DNA from: an uncultured Saprospiraceae bacterium
GTDB lineage: Bacteria; Bacteroidota; Bacteroidia; Chitinophagales; Saprospiraceae
DNA length: 64,000 nt
Direction of reading: 5' to 3'
NCBI GenBank assembly: GCA_937959115.1
Contig: CALGAW010000028.1
Location: 1 to 64,000, forward strand
Position numbers and translations under genes: made by a program. Below, piece after piece: positions 54,205-63,036 of the stretch. Each line of letters opens with the position of its first letter. The first letter of the stretch is position 1. A model generated the notes under the pieces. That model was given only the letters and a program-made list of their open reading frames with translations. It ran no database searches and was not told the origin of the DNA.

Positions 54205-57075
54205 TTAACGTCCAGCAATAAGCTTTCCACTAATTAGCAACCCATTGTTGTTTAGAATTTTATAAAAATAAACTCCAGTGCTTAGATTATTCGCGGACAA
54301 TCGATAATTGTCATTGTTGGAAAAGGTTTCCTGATGAACTAATCGTCCCATTGCATCGTACAATTCGAATGACTTATCTCCATGTGGGGCATTCTCCAAA
54401 ATGAAATCAGCAAACTCATTGAAAGGGTTGGGTTGTACTGAGACAGACAAATCGGAATATTCAGGATTTGTAGTAGTTGTAGTTACAATGATCGGTACAA
54501 AGTCCTCTCCAATTTCATGATAAGTTTCATTCGTAATCACAGGTTCGTTAAAGTCAAAATAGATGGCCGCACTATTGTGAATCATAGTGCCTAATGCCAA
54601 GTTTTGAACCTGACTGATTTTAAATTTCACGAATCCATGAGAACCTAGTTCATTAGTAGTTGAATCGACAAGTAAAATATTGTCAAATGTAAATTTCAGA
54701 ATGTTTCCATTAATGATATCTAAATGGTAAGGATGGCTGGAAGTGCCTTGTTGTAAGGAGGAAATATCTAAATGTTCGGAAATCGTATCTCGAATGACAA
54801 CAGTAAATGCGGTATCTGTTCCCACATTTTGAAAACGAATGTGGTAATTCAAATCATCTCCGACTTCAATGTAATGTTCAGTGCCGTATCCTTTTGGTTC
54901 TGCCTGTTTATCATTAGGATCATAAGAACCAATAATTTCTTGACAGTCAATGGAAACGTGATTTAGGACATCATTCTCATTAAACATGGTAATAAACCCG
55001 GTACTGAAGGTGCCACTTCCGTTTAGGCCACATCCCTCAATAGCAGTGGTAGGGTAGTAGTTCGGAGAAAAATGACCGGGAGACTGTCCAGCGTACAATC
55101 TGTAAGTAGATCCATTTGTAGGAACTTTAACCTCCATACTGCTCATAGAATTGAGTTGGAAAAAACCTTGCTTCAAAATTAACTCATCTTCTATTACATA
55201 ATATTCTAGAGGCAATTGCATGTTACCATTCCCTGTGTTTTCGATTGTGAATGTAACTGAATCTTGTCCGCAATTGACGTCTAGGGTTGTAATTGATCCT
55301 TCCCATGTGGTATCAGATGGTATACATATAGAGTCAGGAAAAATATGAGCTTCTACACACATGGTTTGACCTAAGATTGTAGAATCACAGATTGGTGTTG
55401 CGTATATTATGAAATTTTCACATTGTCCGACATTGATGGTTCCAAGTGAAAAAGAATAGACATTTCCAGCTTGTGAACTCCAGGGAAAACTGCTAGAGTC
55501 AACCTGCATCTGATTGGGGAATTCCACTTCAACATAAGAGTTTTGAGCAGCAATTGTACCCTGGTTGCAATAGGAGACTTGATATCTGTTTGGAATGCAC
55601 CGACGCAGCAAATGAGTAGATACATCAACTGTAAGATTAGGGCATTCTATTGCAGTTTGAGGGGTAAAATCAGTTGTTAACGAATCATTAAGAGCTACAT
55701 TTACGATTTGAACAGGATGGCAGGCTTTCCAAAGCGCATTAGGTAGTACTAAGTTTAAAATGTAAGATCCCGTGTCTAATGGAAAAAGATAGTTTCCGGA
55801 GGCATCTGTCATTCCATAGAAGGTATTGGAAGCTCCAGTTGCTCGAATCATCCAATTTCCGATTCCTGTTTCTAATGAGTCATTAAAACAATTCGAGTTT
55901 AGATCATGGGTAACATTTCCCATTAAATAATTGTGGTAGAACGTTCCATTATTTGTTAGTTTATATAGAGCCAGTGAGTCAAGAAAAAAAAGATCATCGG
56001 AGCCAAATAGATAAATATGTTGATCTGTCGCAGAAGCTACATCAACTAAAAAATTATCATTAAATGGCCTTCTCCAAAGCAAATTACCTAATTTGTCTAG
56101 TTTTAAAATTTCCATTTCATAGATGTAACCACCTTGAATAACATATCCATCGTCAGTTTCATCAATTGACCCTAAACTTTGTGTATTTGTGGAATGAAAT
56201 AGTTTTGTCCACTCTCGATTCCCTTGACTATCAAGTTTAATAACCATACCAATGTCACCATTGTCATTTAAAGTTCCAGCGACAACTAATCCTCCATCAT
56301 TAGTTCCTTTTATTGAGCCAAAAGTTGAGGTATGAGTAGGATTAGCGCTTAGATTATAAGTACTATCCCAAACCATTTGCCCCGTCGAATTGATAGTTAA
56401 TAGAAATCCTTTATGTGGGTTGAGGCTATTCCCGCCTAATGTGAAAGTATTATTAGGATTGGTAACGACAGTTTGAATAATATTGACATGTTGACCATAA
56501 AAAATAGTCGTATCCGATTCTACAATTCCAAGACTATCGGTTTTCAATAAATTCACTCCACTAGGATGAAGATTTTCGGTAATTAGAAAACCACCATTAT
56601 GAGTCGCTGCCAGATTATATTTCTCAAGAAAACAATCCGAATTAGGATAATGATAATCCCATTCTTTATTTCCAAATTGGTCAATTTTAAATAAATTTAA
56701 ATTTTGACAGCCACTTAGGTCTAAATCCATCTTCGCTATCACATGCCCATTATCTGAAGTAGGCAGAACCTCTCCATCAAATGCTATTGCCATGCTACTA
56801 TCTATTCCATTATAATATTTCCTTTGCCATTGAATGTTACCATCTTGATCTCTTTTGATAGCTATTATTTTGAATTTAATCCAATTTTCATAATGAAGGG
56901 TTAGTGCTCCATTGTCTGAAGTGGGTAATACTCTTGCTCCATTTATGCTGTGAGCAGGCACTTTCTTGACCCAACCTTGGGCATTGAGAGATGTCAAGCA
57001 TAAAAGTAAAGCAAGCACATTCAAGATGTAGTTGCGGCTTTGTTTTCTTATTCTTATAGTTAGTTTCGAATTCAT
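54205..57075 (-). CDS. T9SS type A exported protein: seven-bladed propeller, SdrD/DUF11-like domains
   Basis: 956 aa from ATG 57075 (an upstream TTG is less likely). Signal peptide LNVLALLLCLTSLNAQ. Residues ~40-370 contain seven propeller repeats (VLPTSDNGALTLHYENW, NDGGLVVAGTLNDNGDIG followed by KLD..GN..W). Next is a cna/SdrD-B-like unfolding domain (TDASGNYLFPLDTGSYILN), a DUF11-like domain (YCNQGTIAAQNSYVEVEFPN), and the GSYDPNDKQAEPKGYG region that is widespread in Bacteroidota (DUF7619-like). The last ~80 residues are a type A T9SS sorting domain (VSVQPNPFNEFADFILENA; YDAMGRLVHQETF; STGVYFYKI). Secreted and probably anchored at the surface; function beyond binding unknown. Confidence 0.9.
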   Translation of the reverse strand: MNSKLTIRIRKQSRNYILNVLALLLCLTSLNAQGWVKKVPAHSINGARVLPTSDNGALTLHYENWIKFKIIAIKRDQDGNIQWQRKYYNGIDSSMAIAFDGEVLPTSDNGHVIAKMDLDLSGCQNLNLFKIDQFGNKEWDYHYPNSDCFLEKYNLAATHNGGFLITENLHPSGVNLLKTDSLGIVESDTTIFYGQHVNIIQTVVTNPNNTFTLGGNSLNPHKGFLLTINSTGQMVWDSTYNLSANPTHTSTFGSIKGTNDGGLVVAGTLNDNGDIGMVIKLDSQGNREWTKLFHSTNTQSLGSIDETDDGYVIQGGYIYEMEILKLDKLGNLLWRRPFNDNFLVDVASATDQHIYLFGSDDLFFLDSLALYKLTNNGTFYHNYLMGNVTHDLNSNCFNDSLETGIGNWMIRATGASNTFYGMTDASGNYLFPLDTGSYILNLVLPNALWKACHPVQIVNVALNDSLTTDFTPQTAIECPNLTVDVSTHLLRRCIPNRYQVSYCNQGTIAAQNSYVEVEFPNQMQVDSSSFPWSSQAGNVYSFSLGTINVGQCENFIIYATPICDSTILGQTMCVEAHIFPDSICIPSDTTWEGSITTLDVNCGQDSVTFTIENTGNGNMQLPLEYYVIEDELILKQGFFQLNSMSSMEVKVPTNGSTYRLYAGQSPGHFSPNYYPTTAIEGCGLNGSGTFSTGFITMFNENDVLNHVSIDCQEIIGSYDPNDKQAEPKGYGTEHYIEVGDDLNYHIRFQNVGTDTAFTVVIRDTISEHLDISSLQQGTSSHPYHLDIINGNILKFTFDNILLVDSTTNELGSHGFVKFKISQVQNLALGTMIHNSAAIYFDFNEPVITNETYHEIGEDFVPIIVTTTTTNPEYSDLSVSVQPNPFNEFADFILENAPHGDKSFELYDAMGRLVHQETFSNNDNYRLSANNLSTGVYFYKILNNNGLLISGKLIAGR

Positions 57076-57225
57076 AATATTGAGTTTAATGTTACAATTC
57101 AAAAATCACTTTTATTTGATAAAATAAAAAAGACAAATTTTTCATTTTCTCACACATAATTTTTAATTAAAATTTAATAATAAATTGATTATTAGTATTT
57201 TGATGTAAATTATTCACACGCAGTT

Positions 57226-58632
57226 ATGGAAAATTCTAAATTGATCATTCTATTAAACACCTTAAGTAAATCAGAAATTAGAGCCTTTGGCCATTTTTTA
57301 CAGTGTAAACTCTTCAATCAAAGAGAAAACGCTATTATCCTATTCAGTTATATAAAGGCTGAACTCAAGTCTTCTAAACCCAAATTGGATAAAAAAACGG
57401 TGTACGCAGCGCTTTTCCCCAATGTACCTTATAAAGATAGAGTAATCCAAGACATGATGTATCACCTTACTGTTCCGTTAGATAAGTTTTTAACGTTTAT
57501 CAAAATGTATGATAATGAGGGAGACGAGCTGATTGCACTTTGTAAAGCCTATCGAGAACGGTCTGTGCTTCAATTGTTTGAAACTGCAGTATCAAAAACC
57601 GCCTCGATCCAAAATAGCTCAAAGCTTAGAGATAGTGAGTACCATCATCGAAATTATCTATTGCAACAAGAGCAGTATAAGGCTTCCACTCAAAAGGGAA
57701 GAGGGCATCAAAACAATTTGAATGACGTTGCCACTAGTCTTGATATCAGCTATTTCGCGAATCGTCTTCGACAAAGTTGTTACATGTTGTCTCATCAAAG
57801 TGTTTACAATATCGCTTACGATTTCACTCTGGTAGACGAAATTATCAAGGAGGTCAACCGAAAACAGTTGCTACACATTCCCGCGATTAGCATTTACTAC
57901 TATTGTTTTTTGGCACAACGATATCCAGATCAACTTGAATATTATAATGCACTTCGAAACACCCTTGTCGCTCATGCAAATCTGTTTACTTTGACAGAAA
58001 TGAAAGACATCTATTTGCTTGCGATCAATACCGCAATCAGACGGTTTAACCTTGGATCTTCAGAGCTAATTCCTGACCTTTTAGAACTCTATCGTTCTGG
58101 GATTGAGCAAAAGATATTACTCACAAATAATGTGCTTTCCAGATTTACGTACAAAAACATGATTGCCCTTGCTTTATACACCACCAAATACGATTGGGCT
58201 AAAGAGATTATGGAAACCTACACCAATTTATTAGAACCCAGATATCGAGAGATTTCCTACCAGTTTAATATTGCTAAATATCATTACAGTAAAGGTGAAT
58301 ATAGTGATGCCTTACAATTGCTCTTCTTGTTGAATTCTAATGATGATGTTTACATGAACATCAATACAAAAATATTGCTTTCCCGGATTTATTACGAACA
58401 AAACGAACTAGATGCTTTGGATGCATTGATTGATAGTTTTAAAAAAGCCTTAAGCCGGAAGAAAGAGATTATGGGTTATCACCTAGAGAGTTATAGGAAT
58501 TTTGTTCAATCTTTAAATAAATTAGTTCAACTCAATTCATACGACAGAATCGCTAAAAGAAAACTGCTCAAAGAGATTGAAAATACTCAACCGATTGCTG
58601 ATAAGTATTGGTTTTTAAAACAGTTAGAATAA
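57226..58632 (+). CDS. Conserved helical-repeat protein (Saprospiria-type, unknown function)
   Basis: 468 aa, cytoplasmic by sequence: no signal peptide or membrane helix. Almost entirely helical, with TPR-like hairpins in the C-terminal half (QFNIAKYHYSKGEYSDALQL, TKILLSRIYYEQNELDALDAL). The N-terminus SKLIILLNTLSKSEIRAFGHF is a pattern I recognise from a family of uncharacterised proteins common in Saprospiria, where many paralogs occur per genome; this supports the lineage guess. Possible roles are scaffold or regulator; I cannot assign one. The spacer to the divergent T9SS gene is 150 bp. Confidence 0.8.
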   Translation: MENSKLIILLNTLSKSEIRAFGHFLQCKLFNQRENAIILFSYIKAELKSSKPKLDKKTVYAALFPNVPYKDRVIQDMMYHLTVPLDKFLTFIKMYDNEGDELIALCKAYRERSVLQLFETAVSKTASIQNSSKLRDSEYHHRNYLLQQEQYKASTQKGRGHQNNLNDVATSLDISYFANRLRQSCYMLSHQSVYNIAYDFTLVDEIIKEVNRKQLLHIPAISIYYYCFLAQRYPDQLEYYNALRNTLVAHANLFTLTEMKDIYLLAINTAIRRFNLGSSELIPDLLELYRSGIEQKILLTNNVLSRFTYKNMIALALYTTKYDWAKEIMETYTNLLEPRYREISYQFNIAKYHYSKGEYSDALQLLFLLNSNDDVYMNINTKILLSRIYYEQNELDALDALIDSFKKALSRKKEIMGYHLESYRNFVQSLNKLVQLNSYDRIAKRKLLKEIENTQPIADKYWFLKQLE

Positions 58633-58939
58633 ATTTACATAAACTGCATTATGCATTGGGAATTAGCTATTGGATTCAAAATGAAGTCAATAGATTAAAA
58701 CAAATATTGACCATCCACATCAACATGTAGTTTCCTACATATTAATATCTCTTTTTCTTTGTATTAATAAAATATTTATGTAAGTTAACATTGACTAAAA
58801 GGTTTACTAAGTGAAGAGGTTTATGGCTTCATAAAAGAACAAATAATAAAGAAGTTGCGAATTGAAAAAGTAGCCAATATTATGTTCAACCAATAATAAC
58901 GCAGATAGAAAAACATTATTAAACAGCCAAAAAAAAAAA
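58633..58939. other. Intergenic region upstream of the dioxygenase
   Basis: 307 bp. A short hairpin, ATGTAG-TTTC-CTACAT (58725-58740), with only a broken T-rich tail, might end the upstream transcript. Immediately before the dioxygenase ATG there is a run of eleven A, typical of an A-rich, Shine-Dalgarno-free initiation region. Confidence 0.45.
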
Positions 58940-59794
58940 ATGTTAGGATACAAATTTGAAAATGTTGAAATCAATAACTTAACGACTGAACACTACAATG
59001 AGATCAGAAAGGCAATACCAGAACATGGTGTCATTTGTATTAAGAATCAGGAACTAAAAGAAGAAGACCTAATTCAATTTACCAAAAAATTGGGGATGCC
59101 GGTATTGTTGCCAGAAGCCTTGCGGTTCAACAATACTAAAAAAGAATATCCAGAGCTTGCGCGAGTGTCCAATATATTGCCTGACGGTACACTACTCAAA
59201 AGTCATAAAGCTGCCGAATATTGGCATAGTGATGGTGACTTTTGGCAGCCAGGAAAAAACTATATTTATAACCTTCTTTATTCGAAAATCGTTCCCGATA
59301 TAGGTGGTGAAACTGGTTTTGCAGACTTAAGAATGGCCTACGACGCCCTAAGCCACGAGATAAAAGAACGAATTGCTGAGCTAGAGGTAGTGGTTTGTTG
59401 CGATGAGATACCGGACTTTAAAGATACAAAACCGGAAGACCGCCAACCAGATGCCTACCATCGGATCACCCATAAGCATGTCGAAACCAGCAGAGTTGGC
59501 TTATATATTGGGCATACACTAGCCAAAATCAACAAGGTGCCAAAAGAAGAGTCCGACTTCGTCATACGAAAGCTGGTGGATGAAATAGAGAACCCAGCAA
59601 ACCAATATATGCACAAATGGGAAGTTGGCGATTTATTGATCTGGGACAACACCTCAGTCATGCATCGCAGTATGGGCGGGTATGGTGATTTCCCTCGCTT
59701 ACTTTTCCGGACACAAGCATTTATGACACCTCCAACGAAGCAGCAAACGGTCGAAACTAAACAGAACGCATTGGCTGATGATCAGGCTATCTAG
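58940..59794 (+). CDS. TauD/TfdA-family Fe(II)/2-oxoglutarate-dependent dioxygenase
   Basis: 284 aa, cytoplasmic. The metal-binding facial triad is complete: His96 and Asp98 in EYWHSDGDFW and His242 in NTSVMHRSMGG; Arg257 in PRLLFRTQ is placed to bind 2-oxoglutarate. Length is typical of the family, which hydroxylates or desaturates small molecules (taurine, carnitine precursors, amino acids, natural-product intermediates) with O2. The substrate cannot be told from sequence. There are no sulfonate-transport or biosynthetic partners nearby; the gene stands alone among exported-protein genes and is followed by a MITE-like element and gene relics, so it may be the survivor of a small cluster. 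Confidence 0.9.
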   Translation: MLGYKFENVEINNLTTEHYNEIRKAIPEHGVICIKNQELKEEDLIQFTKKLGMPVLLPEALRFNNTKKEYPELARVSNILPDGTLLKSHKAAEYWHSDGDFWQPGKNYIYNLLYSKIVPDIGGETGFADLRMAYDALSHEIKERIAELEVVVCCDEIPDFKDTKPEDRQPDAYHRITHKHVETSRVGLYIGHTLAKINKVPKEESDFVIRKLVDEIENPANQYMHKWEVGDLLIWDNTSVMHRSMGGYGDFPRLLFRTQAFMTPPTKQQTVETKQNALADDQAI

Positions 59795-60085
59795 AAACAC
59801 TAAACCAAAACTATATTAATAGGAGCGTGGCGCAATTTAGAAAGAACAAAATGAGATTTGGCGGTTGTTATCCAACTTAATTAGCCTAAGTCTTCATCTT
59901 ACTCTATACCTGCAAGTGAATTGAAGACAAGATTCGAATTGAAGTACCCAAATGATTCAACTTTAATACTAAATTGCGCCACGCACTTTTAGATGATTTC
60001 CAGTTACATTTTATGTTACGGGGGAACGGTTTCATTCGTAAAATAAATAATGCCATCTGTTTTTAGTTTTAGATAGCCTGATCAT
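59778..60085. repeat. Inverted duplication of the dioxygenase 3' end
   Basis: ATGATCAGGCTATCTA at 59778-59793 (end of the dioxygenase, encoding DDQAI-stop) occurs in perfect inverse orientation at 60070-60085, and similarity continues with small indels for ~8 more bases (CTAAA region). The two arms bracket the MITE-like element. Confidence 0.75.
59825..59984. mobile_element. MITE-like element with 16-bp perfect terminal inverted repeats
   Basis: GCGTGGCGCAATTTAG at 59825-59840 and its exact complement at 59969-59984 bound a 160-bp, non-coding segment. This layout fits a miniature inverted-repeat transposable element. No clear target-site duplication is seen and no transposase is encoded, so the parent element must be elsewhere, if it exists. 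Confidence 0.7.
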
Positions 60086-60173
60086 AAGTTTTCCTTAAAA
60101 ATGGTTCGATTTCCGCAAGGTGATCATTCGATTTGTTTGAAACGATTCTCGATCCTTTTTGCCCTAAAAAAAA
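60069..60173 (-). pseudogene. Possible relic of a protein-coding 3' end (minus strand)
   Basis: A 35-codon open stretch reads as natural-looking protein and ends in AEIEPFLRKTYDQAI-stop, sharing the last codons (DQAI-stop) with the dioxygenase through the inverted repeat. Upstream it is lost in a run of T. It may be a C-terminal fragment of a lost gene; no family is recognised. Confidence 0.35.
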
Positions 60174-60369
60174 CCTTCAACAAAAGCTGAAAGACTCCTT
60201 TCAAAATTAAAAAATGTAGTTCCTGAAGATCATGTAGTTGTTTTAAAAAGTATTGTTATATCAATGATAATCACAAGTATCCAAAACGGTTTCTATGTCT
60301 TGAAAAAGGTGTCCAACTGGAAGACGCAGATGGAGGCGTAGAAGGCTTTAAGCACGAAGGAGGTCATAT
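60171..60369 (+). pseudogene. Possible frameshifted gene relic (plus strand)
   Basis: Two overlapping frames look coding: 60171-60341 (STKAERLLSKLKNVVPEDHV...) and, one frameshift later, ~60253-60369 (NDNHKYPKRFLCLEKGVQLE, then EGFKHEGGHI). Neither has a start codon in a suitable place. Together they suggest a decayed gene fragment running up to the end of the convergent gene at 60371. No family is recognised. Confidence 0.3.
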
Positions 60370-60370
60370 A

Positions 60371-62539
60371 CTAATTTGTTCGCGCCGTCCCAACCCCAGT
60401 TGTACCCACATAATTAAAAGCATACCCAATGGCATAAACATGAAACACCTTATTATGCGAATCCAGATACAACTTAAAAACGACAGGGCCAACACCACCA
60501 AACCCTGATAAGGTAAGTTCAGTCCTTGCAGTTGACAAATCACCATTGGCTATAGTATAACCAGTTGGGCACTTGAAGGTAAACGCCCCTGTCGGCGCAA
60601 CGTTCGAACTAGATCTAGAGGCAAAAGTAACTTCAGTGTGCTCGTTTCCACTTGGAAATTCAAAGGCGGGCGTCAGCACAATATTGCTAGCAGCATCCCG
60701 TCTGATTATTCCATGGTCAGTACTCTTAAAATCAATGTTGACGGTGTTTGTTCCCTCTTGGTAGACAACAGGCCATTGCTGCATATTAGGCGTATGACCA
60801 TCGAAGGGGCCAATTTTTATTCCCTTAAAGATCGGATACCTAGGAAATGGTCGATCATTTACTCCTAGTGGGGTCCCTGAGTGTTGTGAATGATTGATAC
60901 CTGCAATCGTGGTGTTTGTAATAATTACATTCTGAATCGCACTTGATCGCTGATGAATCGGTATTAGTTCTGCCTCCGTGTAGATACCATATCGACCACC
61001 TACGCAAGCGCTTTGCTTACCCGCACCAAGGGACAGGGCGACTCCATCAAACTGGGAGACAATATCTACATCTAAACCATACAAGCAAGACACACGCAAG
61101 GCAGATCCACAGCCCTGAGTTGCTATTTTACCAATCTGATTTAAGTTTGTATCATTGCCATTAAAACCAGCGGCACCTCCAAAAATATACATTAAGTTAC
61201 CGCTTGCGCCTGCTGCTGTTCTTAGCCGAGGGAAAATGGTGATTTTATTGGTTACACGATCAATAGCTTGCACTTCATAAATATGATCATCAATATAAAC
61301 ATCGACTTTCTCTCCATGATACGGACCGACTGAAAACCCAGGCGGAAGTGCAAGGACAGTTAACACCGTCTTTTGCCCAAAGCTATTGTTTGTGTTTACA
61401 GAATTGGCAGCATCTACCGTGTAATCTGAGTACAACGACTTTCCTGGTCTGGGCGATATAGCAGTTGGATGACCAGCACCTGATCCACAATGAAAGGCTC
61501 TTATTGGGCCGAATTCATTGGCAGCACAAAAACTATGTACTGAAGGATCATCAGGATGCACGGAGCCTCCAGAAAGACCAGTTCCTTTCAAGGACTTAAA
61601 CTCCAAACCTTGCATGACGATGTTCGTGTTCACCCCAAATCGAATGCCATCATGACAAGCTCGACCGTCCCAATTGAGAATCTTGTTGAGCGCACCCATT
61701 TGCCCTCCATCAATTCCCACGTTTCCGATCCATCGTAGACGATCCGTATTGTCGATTAACAAGGCAAATTCCAGTTCTACGTTGTTGGCAGTAAACAGCT
61801 CCATTGTTCCGTAAATCAATGGGCCTTCTACTCTTGCAGTTGATCCATTTTCAACAAAGTTGTTGCCAACTGTAATTCGCTTCGAGATGAGCCACTTACC
61901 ATTCACATCAATATCTGGAACCTCTGGATGGTCACTTTGGTATTGGAATAGACTGTTTAAGGCATCTGAGTCATCCATCCCGTTTCTACCTGAATATCCA
62001 AATGCTCCAAAGATATATGGATCAAAACGCTTGTTTTCAAGAATATGCAGCTGAACACTATCGTAATCAATAATCAAATTGCCATCAGCTATACCTGTTC
62101 CAGCAGCTAGGACAGCATATTGGGCACCACCATGCGGCTGACCATCGAAGTAATTTGATTGTTCAAACTTTGATCTAGTTTCTATAGTTGTTCCTACTGA
62201 AAATGACTGGTTGGGGGGTGTCGTTTTTGTTGTATCGATGAATAAATAGTCAACAATGAGATGCTCCGATCCGTTCGGGGACAATTTCATCCACTGCACG
62301 CCATCAAAATACCAAAAGCAACTGCTATCCAACTCGTAGACCAACAATCCCGTTGCTGGATTCGCAATAGAATCCCGTTGGGATAACGTCATTCTAGGAA
62401 TCAGAATCCCTCCTTCGGTCGACTCGATATCTAGGAGTGCGGAGCTGTCCGGTGTTGTGGTGTTGATCCCAACATTGTTTATTTGGGCGGAGAACACGAA
62501 GGGTAATAAGAGAAACAAGAGGGTAAGTAGCTTATTCAT
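60371..62539 (-). CDS. Exported tail-spike-like beta-helix protein
   Basis: 722 aa with a signal peptide (LLTLLFLLLPFVFSAQ). Residues ~20-90 match the common Bacteroidota N-terminal module related to phage tail-fibre attachment regions (NVGINTTTPDSSALLDIEST, GILIPRMTLSQRDSIANPAT, GLLVYELDSSCFWYFDG). After a linker, a pectate-lyase/tail-spike-like beta-helix begins with the usual FGAFGYSGRNGMDDSDALNS segment (~170-190) and continues with YGTMELFTANNVELEFALL and many short strands. A final beta-sandwich (~630-722, FTFKCPTGYTIANGDL) resembles a C-terminal trimerisation or carbohydrate domain. Likely a trimeric surface polysaccharide-binding or -cleaving protein of phage-tail origin. No T9SS sorting domain. 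Confidence 0.82.
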   Translation of the reverse strand: MNKLLTLLFLLLPFVFSAQINNVGINTTTPDSSALLDIESTEGGILIPRMTLSQRDSIANPATGLLVYELDSSCFWYFDGVQWMKLSPNGSEHLIVDYLFIDTTKTTPPNQSFSVGTTIETRSKFEQSNYFDGQPHGGAQYAVLAAGTGIADGNLIIDYDSVQLHILENKRFDPYIFGAFGYSGRNGMDDSDALNSLFQYQSDHPEVPDIDVNGKWLISKRITVGNNFVENGSTARVEGPLIYGTMELFTANNVELEFALLIDNTDRLRWIGNVGIDGGQMGALNKILNWDGRACHDGIRFGVNTNIVMQGLEFKSLKGTGLSGGSVHPDDPSVHSFCAANEFGPIRAFHCGSGAGHPTAISPRPGKSLYSDYTVDAANSVNTNNSFGQKTVLTVLALPPGFSVGPYHGEKVDVYIDDHIYEVQAIDRVTNKITIFPRLRTAAGASGNLMYIFGGAAGFNGNDTNLNQIGKIATQGCGSALRVSCLYGLDVDIVSQFDGVALSLGAGKQSACVGGRYGIYTEAELIPIHQRSSAIQNVIITNTTIAGINHSQHSGTPLGVNDRPFPRYPIFKGIKIGPFDGHTPNMQQWPVVYQEGTNTVNIDFKSTDHGIIRRDAASNIVLTPAFEFPSGNEHTEVTFASRSSSNVAPTGAFTFKCPTGYTIANGDLSTARTELTLSGFGGVGPVVFKLYLDSHNKVFHVYAIGYAFNYVGTTGVGTARTN

Positions 62540-63036
62540 GGTTGTCAGTATAGCTTAAGATTTAAAAATAATGAAATTTAGAGGGATTTAAGAATTTTGT
62601 TTTGGACAATATTTTCTAATCCGTATTTCAAAATTAATAGGTACCAGTCTTAGTTAGGATATTGATGGAAGAAAACCATCTGCCTTTAGAATATTCTATG
62701 AAGGATTAGAGAGGAAATTTGCAAAAAATGGCCTCGAAATTTGTTTTTAAACGACGTAATTTGTTTTGGTTGATTTAAATAATTGTAGATCTTATATTTA
62801 TGGATTTTTTTTTAATAAATGCTACTTTTTTTAGTTTTCATTTCCATTATAATACCTGTATAATATTTTACTAAGAATTAAATAAACCGAAAAACTAGTA
62901 CTTTTAATTAGCAATTTGAAACCAGACTTAAGTGTTTATATTTGAGGGAAGTAAATACGTGTTTTGTCTTTCTTTTTTGATAAAAAAATCTTGCAAAACA
63001 AACACTCAGCAGGTCCTAGAAAAATCAATATTTTAT
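62540..63036. other. AT-rich intergenic region
   Basis: 497 bp upstream of the tail-spike-like gene and downstream of the CBM9-like gene. A weak hairpin of alternating T and A runs (GTTTTG...TTTTTT-GAT-AAAAAA...CAAAAC, ~62961-63001) could end the minus-strand CBM9 transcript. Otherwise nothing recognised. Confidence 0.4.
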
